The translations under genes and the position numbers were made by a program. This document shows, piece by piece, positions 1 to 9,378 of a stretch of DNA of 64,000 nt. The notes under the pieces were generated by a model that saw only the letters and a list, made by a program, of their open reading frames with translations, was not told the DNA's origin and made no database searches. This DNA comes from Pirellulaceae bacterium (GTDB taxonomy: Bacteria > Planctomycetota > Planctomycetia > Pirellulales > Pirellulaceae). Location of the stretch: contig BPJV01000001.1 of assembly GCA_026004795.1 (NCBI GenBank), forward strand, positions 464,446 to 528,445, written 5' to 3'. The first letter of the stretch is position 1. Each line of letters starts with the position of its first letter.

Positions 1-24
1 CGGCGCGGGTCGCTTGATTCTCAT
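1..24 (-). CDS. Start of an unidentified gene running off the left edge
   Basis: An ATG at 24-22 opens a reading frame (MRIKRPAP) that leaves the window after eight codons. A strong Shine-Dalgarno sequence, AAGGAGG, lies about 7 bases upstream (positions 31-37), and this is the reason for the call. The gene is on the same strand as, and about 120 bases downstream of, the FG-GAP gene, so the two could be co-transcribed. Nothing can be said about function. Confidence 0.5.
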
Positions 25-145
25 GAGAGTCCTCCTTACCCACGAGCCGCGTCGCTAGGCTCTCATAACACATGGGCCAGTTGTCAGCGAGCAGTCCAGA
101 CGAGGCGCTGCTGGAGGTTGTCGCACGAGGCCCGATGCGCATGAC

Positions 146-1385
146 CTAAGGATTCCGCTGGTTCCAGTAGATTTTTACGTTGTGGGTCTGCCGTCCGACG
201 GCGACGATGTCGATGTCCCCATCCTGGTCCCAATCGGCCACCGTCAAGTCTTCGATGGCGACGGATCCGGGGTCGATGAGCGTTCGATTCCAGCGACCGT
301 TGGCTGGATCGACCGGGTCGTAGATCCGCAAGCCGCGGCGATGCGTTGCACTCTGGTCGTCGCGAACACCGAGGATCAACTCTTGATCGGGGTCGCCATC
401 CAGGTCGGCCCAGGCCACCGCGTGTCCCCAGGCCAGTTGGTCGTCCAGAACAAATCGCTGCCACAATTCCGAACCGGTCGCGGTCGCCTGGCGGCTGGAG
501 GTAGACGACCACTTTATCCCCGTGCCACGGTTCGATGGTTCCGAGGACCAGCCTGCCGCTACCGAGACGGCCGTGCCGAATCTCGCTGGCACCGCGCTTC
601 GGGGCAGGCGTTTCCTGCCCGCTGCCTATTCGCTGCAGTTCGATTCGTCCTCCGTCAGCAACTCGCAGGTGGTGGATGCCTTCGAAGCTGGCGATCAACA
701 ATTCGTCTCTGCCATCCTCATCCCAATCGACCACCTCGAAATTGTGCGTCACGGTCAGTCGCTCGGTCAGTACCTGCTGGGTCCACGCCCCGGTTGCTGG
801 ATCATCGGGTGGGGTGAGTTCCAGCAAGCGGATGCCGCGCTGATCGAACGTCGGCGGCCGCGTACCACGACCTTTCAGCGGAGCGACGACGAGTCGCAGA
901 GTCCCGTCGCCGCGCAGGTCAGCCCAGTTCATGCGGTGCGTCGTCGGCTCCGAGGTGATCGGATGATAGCGCCACGGGCCGCTGGGGACATGCTCCAGCC
1001 AACCGATGGTCCCGCCCGAGTCGGTGTTGTTGAACTGCCAATCGGCGCCCAATGCGAAATCGACGTCTCCATCGCCGTCGATATCATGGGGTGCGAAGCA
1101 CACGTTGTCGTGCGGTGCGTCGGGTGAAGCGTAGACCACATGCTCCTGCCATCCGGGATTCTCCAACCACAACACGCGATGGCTGTCGACGATGGCGATA
1201 TCGAGTCGTCCGTCACCGTTCACATCGACCGGTCGCACGGCGTAACCGACCTGGAGCCGCGTGGGCAGCTCCTGGTCGCGAAACTGTGGCAGCTCGGCAG
1301 CGGGGTTTGATTTCGCCCCGCCCAGAAGCAACAGGAAGAGCAGGGCGATGGCGGGTGCCATCCGGCCGGTGCAGCGAACAATCAT
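146..1385 (-). pseudogene. Secreted FG-GAP/VCBS-repeat protein, frameshifted
   Basis: The start at 1385 has AGGAG upstream and is followed by a hydrophobic signal peptide (about residues 8-26). The protein then shows repeated calcium-binding-type FG-GAP/VCBS blades, for example DVNGDGRLDIAIVD, DIDGDGDVDFALG and DWDEDGRDELLIAS, which suggest a beta-propeller on the outside of the cell. After about residue 303 the starting frame turns into arginine-rich nonsense. The neighbouring frame continues the family sequence (ELWQRFVLDDQLAWGHAV, then VADWDQDGDIDIVAVGR) to a TAG at 146. One extra base between roughly 470 and 500 would explain this. It could be a real inactivating mutation or a sequencing error. 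The intact protein would be about 415-420 residues. Confidence 0.75.
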
Positions 1386-1465
1386 GCGATGCTTCTCCTA
1401 AAAGTTCTCGTAATCCGACAGATCGCATACCAGTCAGGTGCCTCAAGCGATGAGAGAACCGGCTT

Positions 1466-2473
1466 TCACGCCGAATCGCGGATGTGGACCCAGGTGTGCA
1501 CGTGCGGCTTGCCACGGAAGTACCACACCATGGTCGGCCCTTCGACTTGCCACACGTCCCACACCTCGTCGTCGCCGATGTTCTCGTCCTTGTAGAACGA
1601 GAAGTGCAACTTGTCGACATCCTGCTTGCGCAACAATTTGATACACTCCTGGCGATCTTGCTCGCGGAACGGCAGCAGCAAGTCGGCCATCACTTGCCGC
1701 GCCAGTTGCCGTTGGTCTTCGGTCAGTTCGCTGACCGGGATGCCGGCCAGTCCCTGATCGGTGCCTTTGAGTTTCACCGTTTCGGTTCCATGCTCGCCTC
1801 GCGATCGGCCGAGCAGTGCCATCTTGCGCTGCCTGCCGTCCAAAGCCTGGTAGAGTTCATTGGCGCGGACGGCTTGGAACCAGTAGACGTTGTCTTCGTG
1901 CAACGGGGATTCGTTGAACGATCGGGCTGCGTGGCCGTAGAAGATTGGACCGCCGAAAGCGGCTCCTTCCACGCTGTCGCCGTCACAGCGCCGAGTGACA
2001 TGTCGGCCGGTGAGTACGAATTCGAACTTGCCACTGCCGGGTTGTCCGAACAGGGCGATCGAGCAATTCTTGAATCCGCCGTCGTGCTCCACCTGGTGCA
2101 TCACTTTGTCGGCATATTCCTCGCTGTGCAGCCCCAGAAAGATTTGGCGAATCAGGTCTTGTTGATCGGCGTTGAAGTCCTGGCCGACGCGCACCTTGGT
2201 GATGTGCCAGTTGTTGTCGACTTTCTGCCGCAACGGATCGTCGAACGAGAAACAGCATTGCATCTTCTGTCGATCGGTAAGCGTACCGTACAATTGTTGC
2301 ACCAGAGTCTCGGAATCCCCTCGTGCGGCTGCCGGTGCTGCGGTCGCGCTGCCGGCTCGTGAAGCGAGGACGATTCCCGCACCCACCGCCGCAGAACCGG
2401 CAACGAAATGACGGCGTGAAGTCGGTGCCAACGCCTGGTGACCATCGGGACCAGGTCGATCTATGCGTGTCAT
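1466..2473 (-). CDS. DUF3500 family protein, Tat-exported
   Basis: A 335-residue protein. I chose the ATG at 2473 over an upstream in-frame start because GGAGATGGAG lies just ahead of it and because it places a twin-arginine signal (SRRHFVAGS, residues 19-27, then a hydrophobic stretch) near the N-terminus. The mature part (LYGTLTDRQKMQCCFSFDDPLR, LHSEEYADKVMHQVEHDGG, FEFVLTGRHVTRRCDGD, FGGPIFYGHAA) matches what I know of DUF3500. That family has no settled biochemical role and is common in planctomycetes. The export signal suggests a folded periplasmic or surface protein. The C-terminal part (DDEVWDVWQVEGPTMVWYFR, HVHTWVHI) is also typical of the family. Confidence 0.85.
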   Translation of the reverse strand: MTRIDRPGPDGHQALAPTSRRHFVAGSAAVGAGIVLASRAGSATAAPAAARGDSETLVQQLYGTLTDRQKMQCCFSFDDPLRQKVDNNWHITKVRVGQDFNADQQDLIRQIFLGLHSEEYADKVMHQVEHDGGFKNCSIALFGQPGSGKFEFVLTGRHVTRRCDGDSVEGAAFGGPIFYGHAARSFNESPLHEDNVYWFQAVRANELYQALDGRQRKMALLGRSRGEHGTETVKLKGTDQGLAGIPVSELTEDQRQLARQVMADLLLPFREQDRQECIKLLRKQDVDKLHFSFYKDENIGDDEVWDVWQVEGPTMVWYFRGKPHVHTWVHIRDSA

Positions 2474-2788
2474 GATAGTATCTCCATCTCCGCGGAAAGA
2501 AAAAATGTTCAGGCACGACAGGTGCGGCGATTGGCGGGACAAGTTCAGCATCCTTGGTGGGCCGCACCACGGTAATGCAGTCGCACGAGCTGCTATCCCG
2601 GCGCGGCAAATCGACTATCCCATGCTTCATTCGGCAGGAGGATGGCCAGGCGTGGTCGACGGGCGGTGGGGCGGCGCTGCGAATCGGCTCCGCAGTAACT
2701 TGCACGGCAATCGCCGTGGCGGCAGCTACAACTGCTTCCACGCTTCTCAATTAGAACGGACCACGGAGCCGTTTGTCAAAGAAAACAG

Positions 2789-3865
2789 CTAGGATGACGA
2801 CTTCGCAAGCATGCGAAATAGCCATTCTGGTGAGCCATGCCGCAACTGGTCGACGATGACGGCCACGATGATGATGACGCCGATGATGATATGGGTGTAG
2901 GTATTGGGGATCTGCAGCAAGGTGCATCCGGTGCGAATGACGACGATGATCAAGGCACCGATCAGCGTTCCGATCACGCTGCCCCGGCCGCCACTGAGGC
3001 TGCCGCCGCCGAGCACGACAGCAGCGATGATCTCTAGTTCCTTGCCCATCCCATCGCTAGGATTGCCATTTTTTACATCGGAGAAATACAGCAGTCCCCC
3101 CATGGCGACGAACAGGCCAGCCAAAGAGTACACTGCCAGCACCGTCAGCGGCACATTGATTCCGCACAAACGAGCGGTCGATTCACTGCTGCCAATGGCA
3201 AATACATTGCGTCCGAAGACCGTGTACCGCAGTAGGGCAGCCACCAGACCGACGAACACAACGGCGATCAAGGCGCTGGTTGGTACATAGGGAATCAAAC
3301 CGTATTTCGCGGCGGTAGGACCGGTATAACACAGATTCTGCAACCATTCCGGTAGGTGCTCCGGCGGGGCGTAGACGGTCGACTCTTTAGCAATGATTTG
3401 CCCGATCCCCAGGAAGATGGTCATGGTGCCCAGCGTTACGATAAAGGGGACCACCCGCGTTCCGCTGATTAACAGACCGTTGAGCAGACCGCAAGCACAA
3501 CCCGTCGCCGCGGTGATCAGCAGCGCCATGGCCACCTGGCTGGCAAAGCCAGGCTCGCCGGCCGCCACGGGGGAGAATTTCAGCGACGTTGCCAACACGG
3601 TTCCGCACAGGGTAAGAGCGGTGCCCGCTGACAGGTCGATACCTCCAGCAATGATGATCATCGTCATGCCCAACGCCGGAACGGCGATCAAGGCTGTCGA
3701 GCTGGTCATCACGCGGACATTGCGCGCCGTCAGGAAATTGCCCGACCCCAGCCAACCATCCGCCAAGGCAAAGGCGACGACGATAAAAATCAACGCTACC
3801 AACGGCCCCAATTGCGACCGGAACAAAAGGTTGAAGGCAGGAGCAAGGCGATTCATCGATTCCAT
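2789..3865 (-). CDS. ABC transporter permease, ribose/xylose type
   Basis: A 358-residue, highly hydrophobic protein with 8-10 predicted membrane segments. It contains the family signature region GRNVFAIGSSESTARLCGI and the typical C-terminal run VLGGGSLSGGRGSVIGTLIGALI. This is the inner-membrane channel of a sugar-type (RbsC/XylH-like, BPD_transp_2) importer. It lies 94 bases downstream of the ATPase gene on the same strand, so the two form an operon. No periplasmic binding protein is in the window, so the substrate cannot be assigned. Translation may start at the first or the fourth codon (ATGGAATCGATG). No strong ribosome binding site is visible. Confidence 0.9.
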   Translation of the reverse strand: MESMNRLAPAFNLLFRSQLGPLVALIFIVVAFALADGWLGSGNFLTARNVRVMTSSTALIAVPALGMTMIIIAGGIDLSAGTALTLCGTVLATSLKFSPVAAGEPGFASQVAMALLITAATGCACGLLNGLLISGTRVVPFIVTLGTMTIFLGIGQIIAKESTVYAPPEHLPEWLQNLCYTGPTAAKYGLIPYVPTSALIAVVFVGLVAALLRYTVFGRNVFAIGSSESTARLCGINVPLTVLAVYSLAGLFVAMGGLLYFSDVKNGNPSDGMGKELEIIAAVVLGGGSLSGGRGSVIGTLIGALIIVVIRTGCTLLQIPNTYTHIIIGVIIIVAVIVDQLRHGSPEWLFRMLAKSSS

Positions 3866-3959
3866 CGTTCTTTCGTGAACAGTTCGCAGACCTGAAATGT
3901 TCTTTGCGGAATTTCCTGTAGGCCGGGCGGGGAGTCAGGGGTTATGTTCCGGACGGCAC

Positions 3960-5456
3960 TCAGGCGTCATCAAGGCAGATGGCACACTGCATGATGGCAT
4001 CCTCGGTCCACTGGGAAGCGGACCGCACCTCACGAATCGTTCCTCGAGCCATAACGGCAATGCGATCACAGACGGCGAGCAATTCCGGCAAATAGGAACT
4101 GACCCACACTACCGTTTTTCCTTCGGCCGCCGCCTGGCCGATCATGCGATAGATTTCTGCTTTCGTTCCCACGTCGATCCCCTTGGTGGGTTCATCAAGC
4201 AGTAAGATCTCGGCGCCTTCGTGAAGGATTCTCGCCAAGGCTACCTTTTGCTGATTGCCGCCGGAGAGCTCGGCCACCGGTTGCTGCACGCTGCGGGCTT
4301 TCACCTGCATCCGTCGCATCCAATGCTCTGCCGATTTTCGCCGTAGGCGGAGACGCAGCAGGCCGAAACGGAGGTAGGGGCGGAGGTTGCTTAAGGTGAT
4401 GTTTTCGACGATGGGTAGGTCTTGTGCCAGTCCCTCCCCTTTACGATCTTCGGACAAGAAGCCCATACCTGCTGCCATGGCCGCCCGCACGCTGCTGGCT
4501 ACCGGTCGATCTTCGACCAGCACCTTCCCGGCATCGCGAGGCTGGAGTCCGAAGAGGGCCCGCAACAATTCTGTCCGACCAGCACCCACCAGGCCGGCGA
4601 TGCCGAATACCTCGCCTCTCCTCACCTCGATATCGACGCTACGAGGCGTTGGCCGTGCCCTCAGACCTACGACCCGCAACACTGGCTCACCGGGCTGGTG
4701 CGGCACTGCAGGATACAGCTCGTCAACCTCTCTACCCGCCATCATGGTGATGATCTGAGCGTCAGTTACCTGGTCCAACATGCCTTCACCCGCATTGCGA
4801 CCGTCGCGGAGGACGACGAATCGCTGGGCCACTTCACGTACCTCCTCGAGAAAATGACTGATATAGACGATTCCCAGATCGCGGTGTCGCAGGCGGGCGA
4901 TGATATCGAATAACCGCTGGACGTCTTTCGCCGGCAAGGAGCTGGTCGGCTCATCAAAGAGAATCAACTGAGCATCAAGCATCAAAGCACGAGCGATTTC
5001 GATCAACTGCTGCGTCGCCACCGATTGCGTCGCCACCGGCAGACGGGGATCAAGCTGGTCCAGCCCCACTTCCGCAAGCACTTGCCGTACCCTTTGCCGC
5101 TGACGCCCCCGAAACAACAGGCCGCCACCGGTACCCGGCAACCCCAGCATCAAATTGTCTTCAACCGACAAATCGGGTGCCAGGTTCAGCTCTTGATACA
5201 CGATCGCCACGCCACACCGCCGTGCCTCATGCGGACCAGCAGGCCGGTAGGGATTCCCTCTCAGCCACATTTTCCCGGCGTCCGGGGAGTGGGCACCGCT
5301 GAGGATTTTTAGCAGGGTGCTTTTTCCGGCACCATTCTCCCCAATCAACGCCAACACCTCGCCCCGCTGCACGCGCAGACGGACATCGTCCAGCGCGATG
5401 GTCGCCCCGAATCGCTTGGACAGATGTTCGACCTCCAACAGAGGGACCTCAGCCAT
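3960..5456 (-). CDS. Sugar ABC transporter ATP-binding protein, double ABC domain
   Basis: A 498-residue RbsA/MglA/XylG-type ATPase with two fused ABC cassettes. The first has a good Walker A (GENGAGKS, about 38-45) and Walker B (LILFDEPTSSLPA) but a weak signature loop. The second has a degenerate Walker A (GLVGAGRTE), an intact signature (LSGGNQQKV) and Walker B (LLLDEPTKGID). This asymmetry is normal for the family, in which one site is catalytically weaker. It energises the permease encoded next to it for uptake of a sugar or similar small molecule. The substrate is unknown. Confidence 0.92.
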   Translation of the reverse strand: MAEVPLLEVEHLSKRFGATIALDDVRLRVQRGEVLALIGENGAGKSTLLKILSGAHSPDAGKMWLRGNPYRPAGPHEARRCGVAIVYQELNLAPDLSVEDNLMLGLPGTGGGLLFRGRQRQRVRQVLAEVGLDQLDPRLPVATQSVATQQLIEIARALMLDAQLILFDEPTSSLPAKDVQRLFDIIARLRHRDLGIVYISHFLEEVREVAQRFVVLRDGRNAGEGMLDQVTDAQIITMMAGREVDELYPAVPHQPGEPVLRVVGLRARPTPRSVDIEVRRGEVFGIAGLVGAGRTELLRALFGLQPRDAGKVLVEDRPVASSVRAAMAAGMGFLSEDRKGEGLAQDLPIVENITLSNLRPYLRFGLLRLRLRRKSAEHWMRRMQVKARSVQQPVAELSGGNQQKVALARILHEGAEILLLDEPTKGIDVGTKAEIYRMIGQAAAEGKTVVWVSSYLPELLAVCDRIAVMARGTIREVRSASQWTEDAIMQCAICLDDA

Positions 5457-6486
5457 TAACCTCTTACTCCTGCATGTTGCATCGTTTACTCCTGCAGTTG
5501 CCTCGTTACCAGCATCATGCCCACCTCGCCAACCGTTGGTACGTCATTTTCGGCTCCCCCACCCAATCATTTCAGCTCCCCGCAACCACGCGGGGAAATC
5601 AGCTGACGGGCGCCGGCGCCAGCCATAGAGAGGGGCCCGAAGCCGTATTCTACGCCATCCGCCTACCTATTGTGACCGCTATGCTTAAGCCCCGTTTTTA
5701 CCAAACGCCCGCCCCTTGCCCTGCCCCCCTCAGCGAGCCCATGCTTCCCCCAAAAGACAACTACTACCAGAGCTTTGGCCATCCAACTGTCATCATGGCA
5801 TGGTATTTGCCCCTACCAACGTTATGGAACGGCCCAGAAACTCACAGAGGCGTCGCCCGGGGATCGTAGCGTGCCCGAGGCATCATGGCGTGAGGCCCAG
5901 CCAAGGCCATTAAACCCTTGGCCACCATCGGCTTGGACTTCGGTAGACATGCCGACTAGGAGCGGCAGGGGGCACCAGCAGCCAGGCTGGCGGAGGTGTA
6001 TCAGGTTGAGCTGGAAGCAGGCTCCAGGGGGGCTGCATGAGTGGCGATCAACGTGCCCGTCATGGGTTCACTGTTTGGCTGGGAACAACGGGCATTGCTT
6101 CGATTCGGCTTCCTTGCGCGGGTCGGACACCGCCGTGAACCTCCGCCCCACTGCAAGCATCAGCCGGAGCGGACGCTGACGCGACGAAGGAGGAAGCGGG
6201 ATTCGCGAAGAGCGGACATTTTGCGTGGCAAGCGAGCAACAGCAGCGCGCACCGGTAGGGGTGCACCGGATCAAGTTTTTGTACCAGAAAAGGTAACGTG
6301 CAACAAAGACGGGGTGGTTGGCAACGAATATAGGGAGCGAATGATGGCAAGGGAGGACCACCTGCGGGTGGCGAAATAGCGACAAGGTGAACAAATCGTC
6401 GCCTTTCCGCGTCCTGAAGCCAACGCCCGAGTCTTCAAATCCGTATCAACAGATACGGACATCATAGGAGAGAGGAGAGCGATACC
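5457..6486. other. Intergenic region of about 1 kb, no supported gene
   Basis: This separates the divergent ABC operon (leftward) and sigma gene (rightward). Short open frames exist on both strands, but none has coding character, a convincing ribosome binding site or recognisable motifs. It must hold the promoters of both neighbours. A short stretch near 5917-5950 would read like the start of an IS110-type transposase (ATIGLDFGR) but stops at once, so I do not call it. Confidence 0.5.
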
Positions 6487-7920
6487 ATGATCGGTACAAC
6501 TACATATTACTATGACGAGCCCGACATGCGACAAAAGGCTCGTCGAAAACGCATGAAGGTTTCTGGCGGCCAACATGTGGAGCCGTATTTCGAGCAGATG
6601 AGCTACACGTCGATGCTCAGTCCGAAAGGCGAGCGTGAGTTGACGGCTCGTTTGGCGCGGCATCGACGTCGGATGCGCAAGGAATTGCTGATGTTTGGTG
6701 GCGTGCTGCGCGAAGCCCGCGATTTGATGGCTGCCATCGAACAGGGCGATCAGCGCATGCAGGCTTGGATTGATATCTCGGAATACCACGGCCGAAGTCG
6801 GCGCAACTTGCGCAAATTATTAGCAATCAATGTGCAAACCCTGGACGCGTTGGTCGAGCGGTGCGAGCGAGTGTTCCGCAGATCGGTCTCGGCCAACAGC
6901 GACCGAATACTTCGGCGGAAGGGCTGGAAACGTGTCGAGCGTGCCCGTCGCAAGGGGGCCAGTTTGGTGGAAGAAGCAGCCATCAAGACCCACTGGTTCG
7001 AAATGCAGTACCGCGGGTTGAAAGCTGCCGCGAGGGAAGCCGGCTTGGACTGGGACCAACACGTGACCAGCGATTGCGAACCGAGGATCGACTTGGCCTC
7101 AAACGAAGCACTGCGTGAGTTGGCCCATCAGCACCTGATGACCACGAAGGTATTCGTTCGCCGCTTGCAGCGCCTCGAACGATTTCGATCGCAGTTCATG
7201 GAGGATAAATCGTTGTTGGTGGAAAGCAACTTGCGGCTGGTGGTCTCGATCGCCAAGCGATTCACCGATCGAGGGCTAAGTCTGGGTGACTTGATTCAAG
7301 AGGGCAATACGGGCCTAATCCATGCGGCGGAGAAATTCTGCCCTGAACGTGGGTTCCGTTTCAGCACCTACGCCACATGGTGGATTCGCCAGGCGATCAC
7401 CAAGGCACTGGCCGAGAAATCGCGAACCATTCGTATGCCGGCCCATACGCGGCCGATTCTCCGCAATGTCTACGACACATGGGAGCGGTTGCGGCATCAG
7501 TCGGTATCCGAGCCGACGATCGAAGAGGTGGCTGAGGCACTGGATTTGTCTCCCGATTACATTCGCGACTTGATTCGCATCGACACGGGAGCAGGGAGCT
7601 TGAACGTCACGGCCGACCAGGTCGAAGGAGCGGAATTGGCTGATTTGGTGCCAGCGACCAGCGAACCAGACGCCGAGGAAGTCACGGAGTTCAACGCTCT
7701 GAAGGAGCAACTGCAAAAGTCGCTGGAGATCTTAGAACCGCGTGAGCGGGAGATCTTGAATTGGCGATTTGGCCTCAGCGAAGGCGTGGCTCACTCCCTG
7801 TCCGAGTGCGCACGTCATTTCAACCTGACGCGTGAACGGATTCGGCAAATCGAGAAGAAAGCCTTGGCCAAGCTCCGCGACCAACGCCCCGGCTCACGAT
7901 TGGCGCCGTTCCTCAAGTAG
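6487..7920 (+). CDS. RNA polymerase sigma factor, sigma-70 family
   Basis: A 477-residue sigma factor. A purine-rich Shine-Dalgarno (AGGAGAGAGGAGAG) precedes the ATG. Residues about 35-70 resemble region 1.2. Region 2 starts near residue 243 ([41 protein letters not shown]). Region 3 follows ([12 protein letters not shown]). The region 4 helix-turn-helix for the -35 element is at about 437-460 ([24 protein letters not shown]). Between regions 1.2 and 2 lies a basic, poorly conserved segment of about 150 residues. The completeness of regions 1.2-4 suggests a group 1/2 factor rather than an ECF factor. The gene stands alone and ends in a clear terminator. Confidence 0.92.
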   Translation: MIGTTTYYYDEPDMRQKARRKRMKVSGGQHVEPYFEQMSYTSMLSPKGERELTARLARHRRRMRKELLMFGGVLREARDLMAAIEQGDQRMQAWIDISEYHGRSRRNLRKLLAINVQTLDALVERCERVFRRSVSANSDRILRRKGWKRVERARRKGASLVEEAAIKTHWFEMQYRGLKAAAREAGLDWDQHVTSDCEPRIDLASNEALRELAHQHLMTTKVFVRRLQRLERFRSQFMEDKSLLVESNLRLVVSIAKRFTDRGLSLGDLIQEGNTGLIHAAEKFCPERGFRFSTYATWWIRQAITKALAEKSRTIRMPAHTRPILRNVYDTWERLRHQSVSEPTIEEVAEALDLSPDYIRDLIRIDTGAGSLNVTADQVEGAELADLVPATSEPDAEEVTEFNALKEQLQKSLEILEPREREILNWRFGLSEGVAHSLSECARHFNLTRERIRQIEKKALAKLRDQRPGSRLAPFLK

Positions 7921-7950
7921 TCGGTGGTCTTGAAGTAGTCGGTGGTCTTG
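7915..7950. repeat. Perfect 18-bp tandem duplication across the sigma-gene stop codon
   Basis: Positions 7915-7932 and 7933-7950 are identical 18-mers beginning AAGTAGTCGG. The first contains the TAG stop of the sigma gene. Because 18 is a multiple of three, the second copy repeats the stop in frame. It looks like a recent slippage or duplication event in the 3' UTR. Confidence 0.9.
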
Positions 7951-7981
7951 TTAGCCCCGAAACGTTGACCGGCAAAATGAT

Positions 7982-8018
7982 GGCTCGATTGTGGCACCCA
8001 CCGCATCGAGCCTTTTTT
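7982..8018 (+). terminator. Rho-independent terminator after the sigma gene
   Basis: GGCTCGAT (7982-7989) pairs perfectly with ATCGAGCC (8005-8012). After a one-base bulge, GTGG pairs with CCGC, leaving a 6-base loop, and six T residues follow (8013-8018). It is placed to end transcripts of the sigma gene. Confidence 0.9.
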
Positions 8019-8145
8019 ATTCCCCATTGCCCAATAGCGTCCCTGCAGCGGCGAAGGGAGTGAACTGCCCCGTGCCACGTCCGACGCCGACTTGCCAGGG
8101 GGACAACGACCACGATGCTGTGGAATGACTAGTCGGAGGCAATGA

Positions 8146-8781
8146 CTAGCTGGCTGCCGGCGGGGCTGCCCACTGAGCTTCGATCTCCTCGACAATGGCT
8201 GTGTGGATAGCATCAGCAGATTGGTTGGCGTCAATGACGACGAAGCGGCCGGCGGGAATCTTGGTCCCTTGGGTCAAAAACCCCTGTCGCACCCTTTCCA
8301 GGTAATCCCGACCGCGGCTCTCCATGCGATCCAATTGGGCCCCCAGACGGGCCACGGCAACATCGACAGGCAAGTCCAACACGATGGTCAGATCCGGGTA
8401 GAGACCGCCGGTAGCCACTTCTCCCACATGCCAGATCAACTCCGGCTCGATCTCCCCGGCAACACCCTGGTATACCACATTCGCCAAGAGGTAACGGTCG
8501 GCGAGCACAGTTCGATTGCTATCCAGAGCCGGTCGAATGACTTCTTCCACTAACTGAGCGCGACTGGCCATGTAGAGTAGCATCTCAGCTCGCGAGCAAA
8601 GAGGGACCTCCTGTCGGTGCAAGAGCAGTTCGCGCAACTGTTCCCCCAACTGCGTCCCCCCCGGATCGCGCACCGCGGTCGTCGCGACTCCGCGGCTGGC
8701 AAACCATGCTAGCAGCATCTCGATCTGTGTCGACTTTCCCGCTCCATCGACTCCATCGATGCTGAGAAACAGGCGGCTCAT
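8146..8781 (-). CDS. tmk: Thymidylate kinase (dTMP kinase)
   Basis: A 211-residue cytoplasmic enzyme that phosphorylates dTMP to dTDP for DNA synthesis. It shows the P-loop at residues about 9-18 (DGVDGAGKST), the RDPGGTQLGEQLRELLL segment typical of Tmk, the ADRYLLANVVYQG motif that binds dTMP, VLDLPVDVAVARL, and an arginine-containing lid (RMESRGRDYLERVRQGF). The length is normal for the family. The start has AAAGGAAT about 12 bases upstream. The gene is transcribed alone, toward the sigma gene. Confidence 0.95.
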   Translation of the reverse strand: MSRLFLSIDGVDGAGKSTQIEMLLAWFASRGVATTAVRDPGGTQLGEQLRELLLHRQEVPLCSRAEMLLYMASRAQLVEEVIRPALDSNRTVLADRYLLANVVYQGVAGEIEPELIWHVGEVATGGLYPDLTIVLDLPVDVAVARLGAQLDRMESRGRDYLERVRQGFLTQGTKIPAGRFVVIDANQSADAIHTAIVEEIEAQWAAPPAAS

Positions 8782-9378
8782 GGTGACGTGTTATTCCTTT
8801 AGAAGACGTGCGCCCCATCGGCGAGCTGCTGCCGGTCGGCGCGGGGCTCGGCATCCCCACACTGGTCCGCCGCGGAGACATCTCCGGCCCTCCAGATACC
8901 TCTGCACCGAATTGCTCGCTGGTCCGACCCAGCCAACCTGTATGGCGACGATCTAGTGCATTGCGACGAATCGATCGGGGAAGCTCGCGGCCATGGCGAC
9001 CAGGAGCTATGCGGCGGCGTTGCTCGACTCCAGCCACCAACGGACAAAAGGATTGCCAATCGCTACGCGACGCCCCTTGATTGCCTCCCATGCTGGTCGT
9101 TACCAAGTACACGGGGAGGGTCAAGTTGTGCGTTCGTCTTCGCAGCGGCACGCCGGTGCGCGATGGTGATTATGGTGCCCACCGCAAGGTGACTCAATGG
9201 GGCTCACGACCGCGACCGGCTGCTACAATGAGCAGCCAATGACGCTTTCGCCCTGCCAAAGCAAATCGCCGCACGGCCCATCAACCGTTTTGACCAACAA
9301 CCATTTGATCATTGCCAAGAGGTTGGCGATACCTGGTTACACTCTCCCCACTCGATCGATTGCTGGAGTCAGACAACG
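8782..9378. other. Intergenic region of about 600 bases, nothing recognised
   Basis: This lies between the divergent tmk and OPT genes. The open frames here are short or read as arginine/serine-rich shadow sequence. I see no RNA gene, repeat or clear promoter, though both neighbours must be transcribed from here. Confidence 0.4.

Noticed and set aside
5917..5950. Short stretch reading like the N-terminus of an IS110-type transposase
   Set aside because: Only about nine residues fit before the frame closes. There are no inverted repeats and no remaining transposase sequence.
8585..9151. Leftward frame of 188 codons overlapping tmk
   Set aside because: It is out of frame with tmk across half its length and has no family features.
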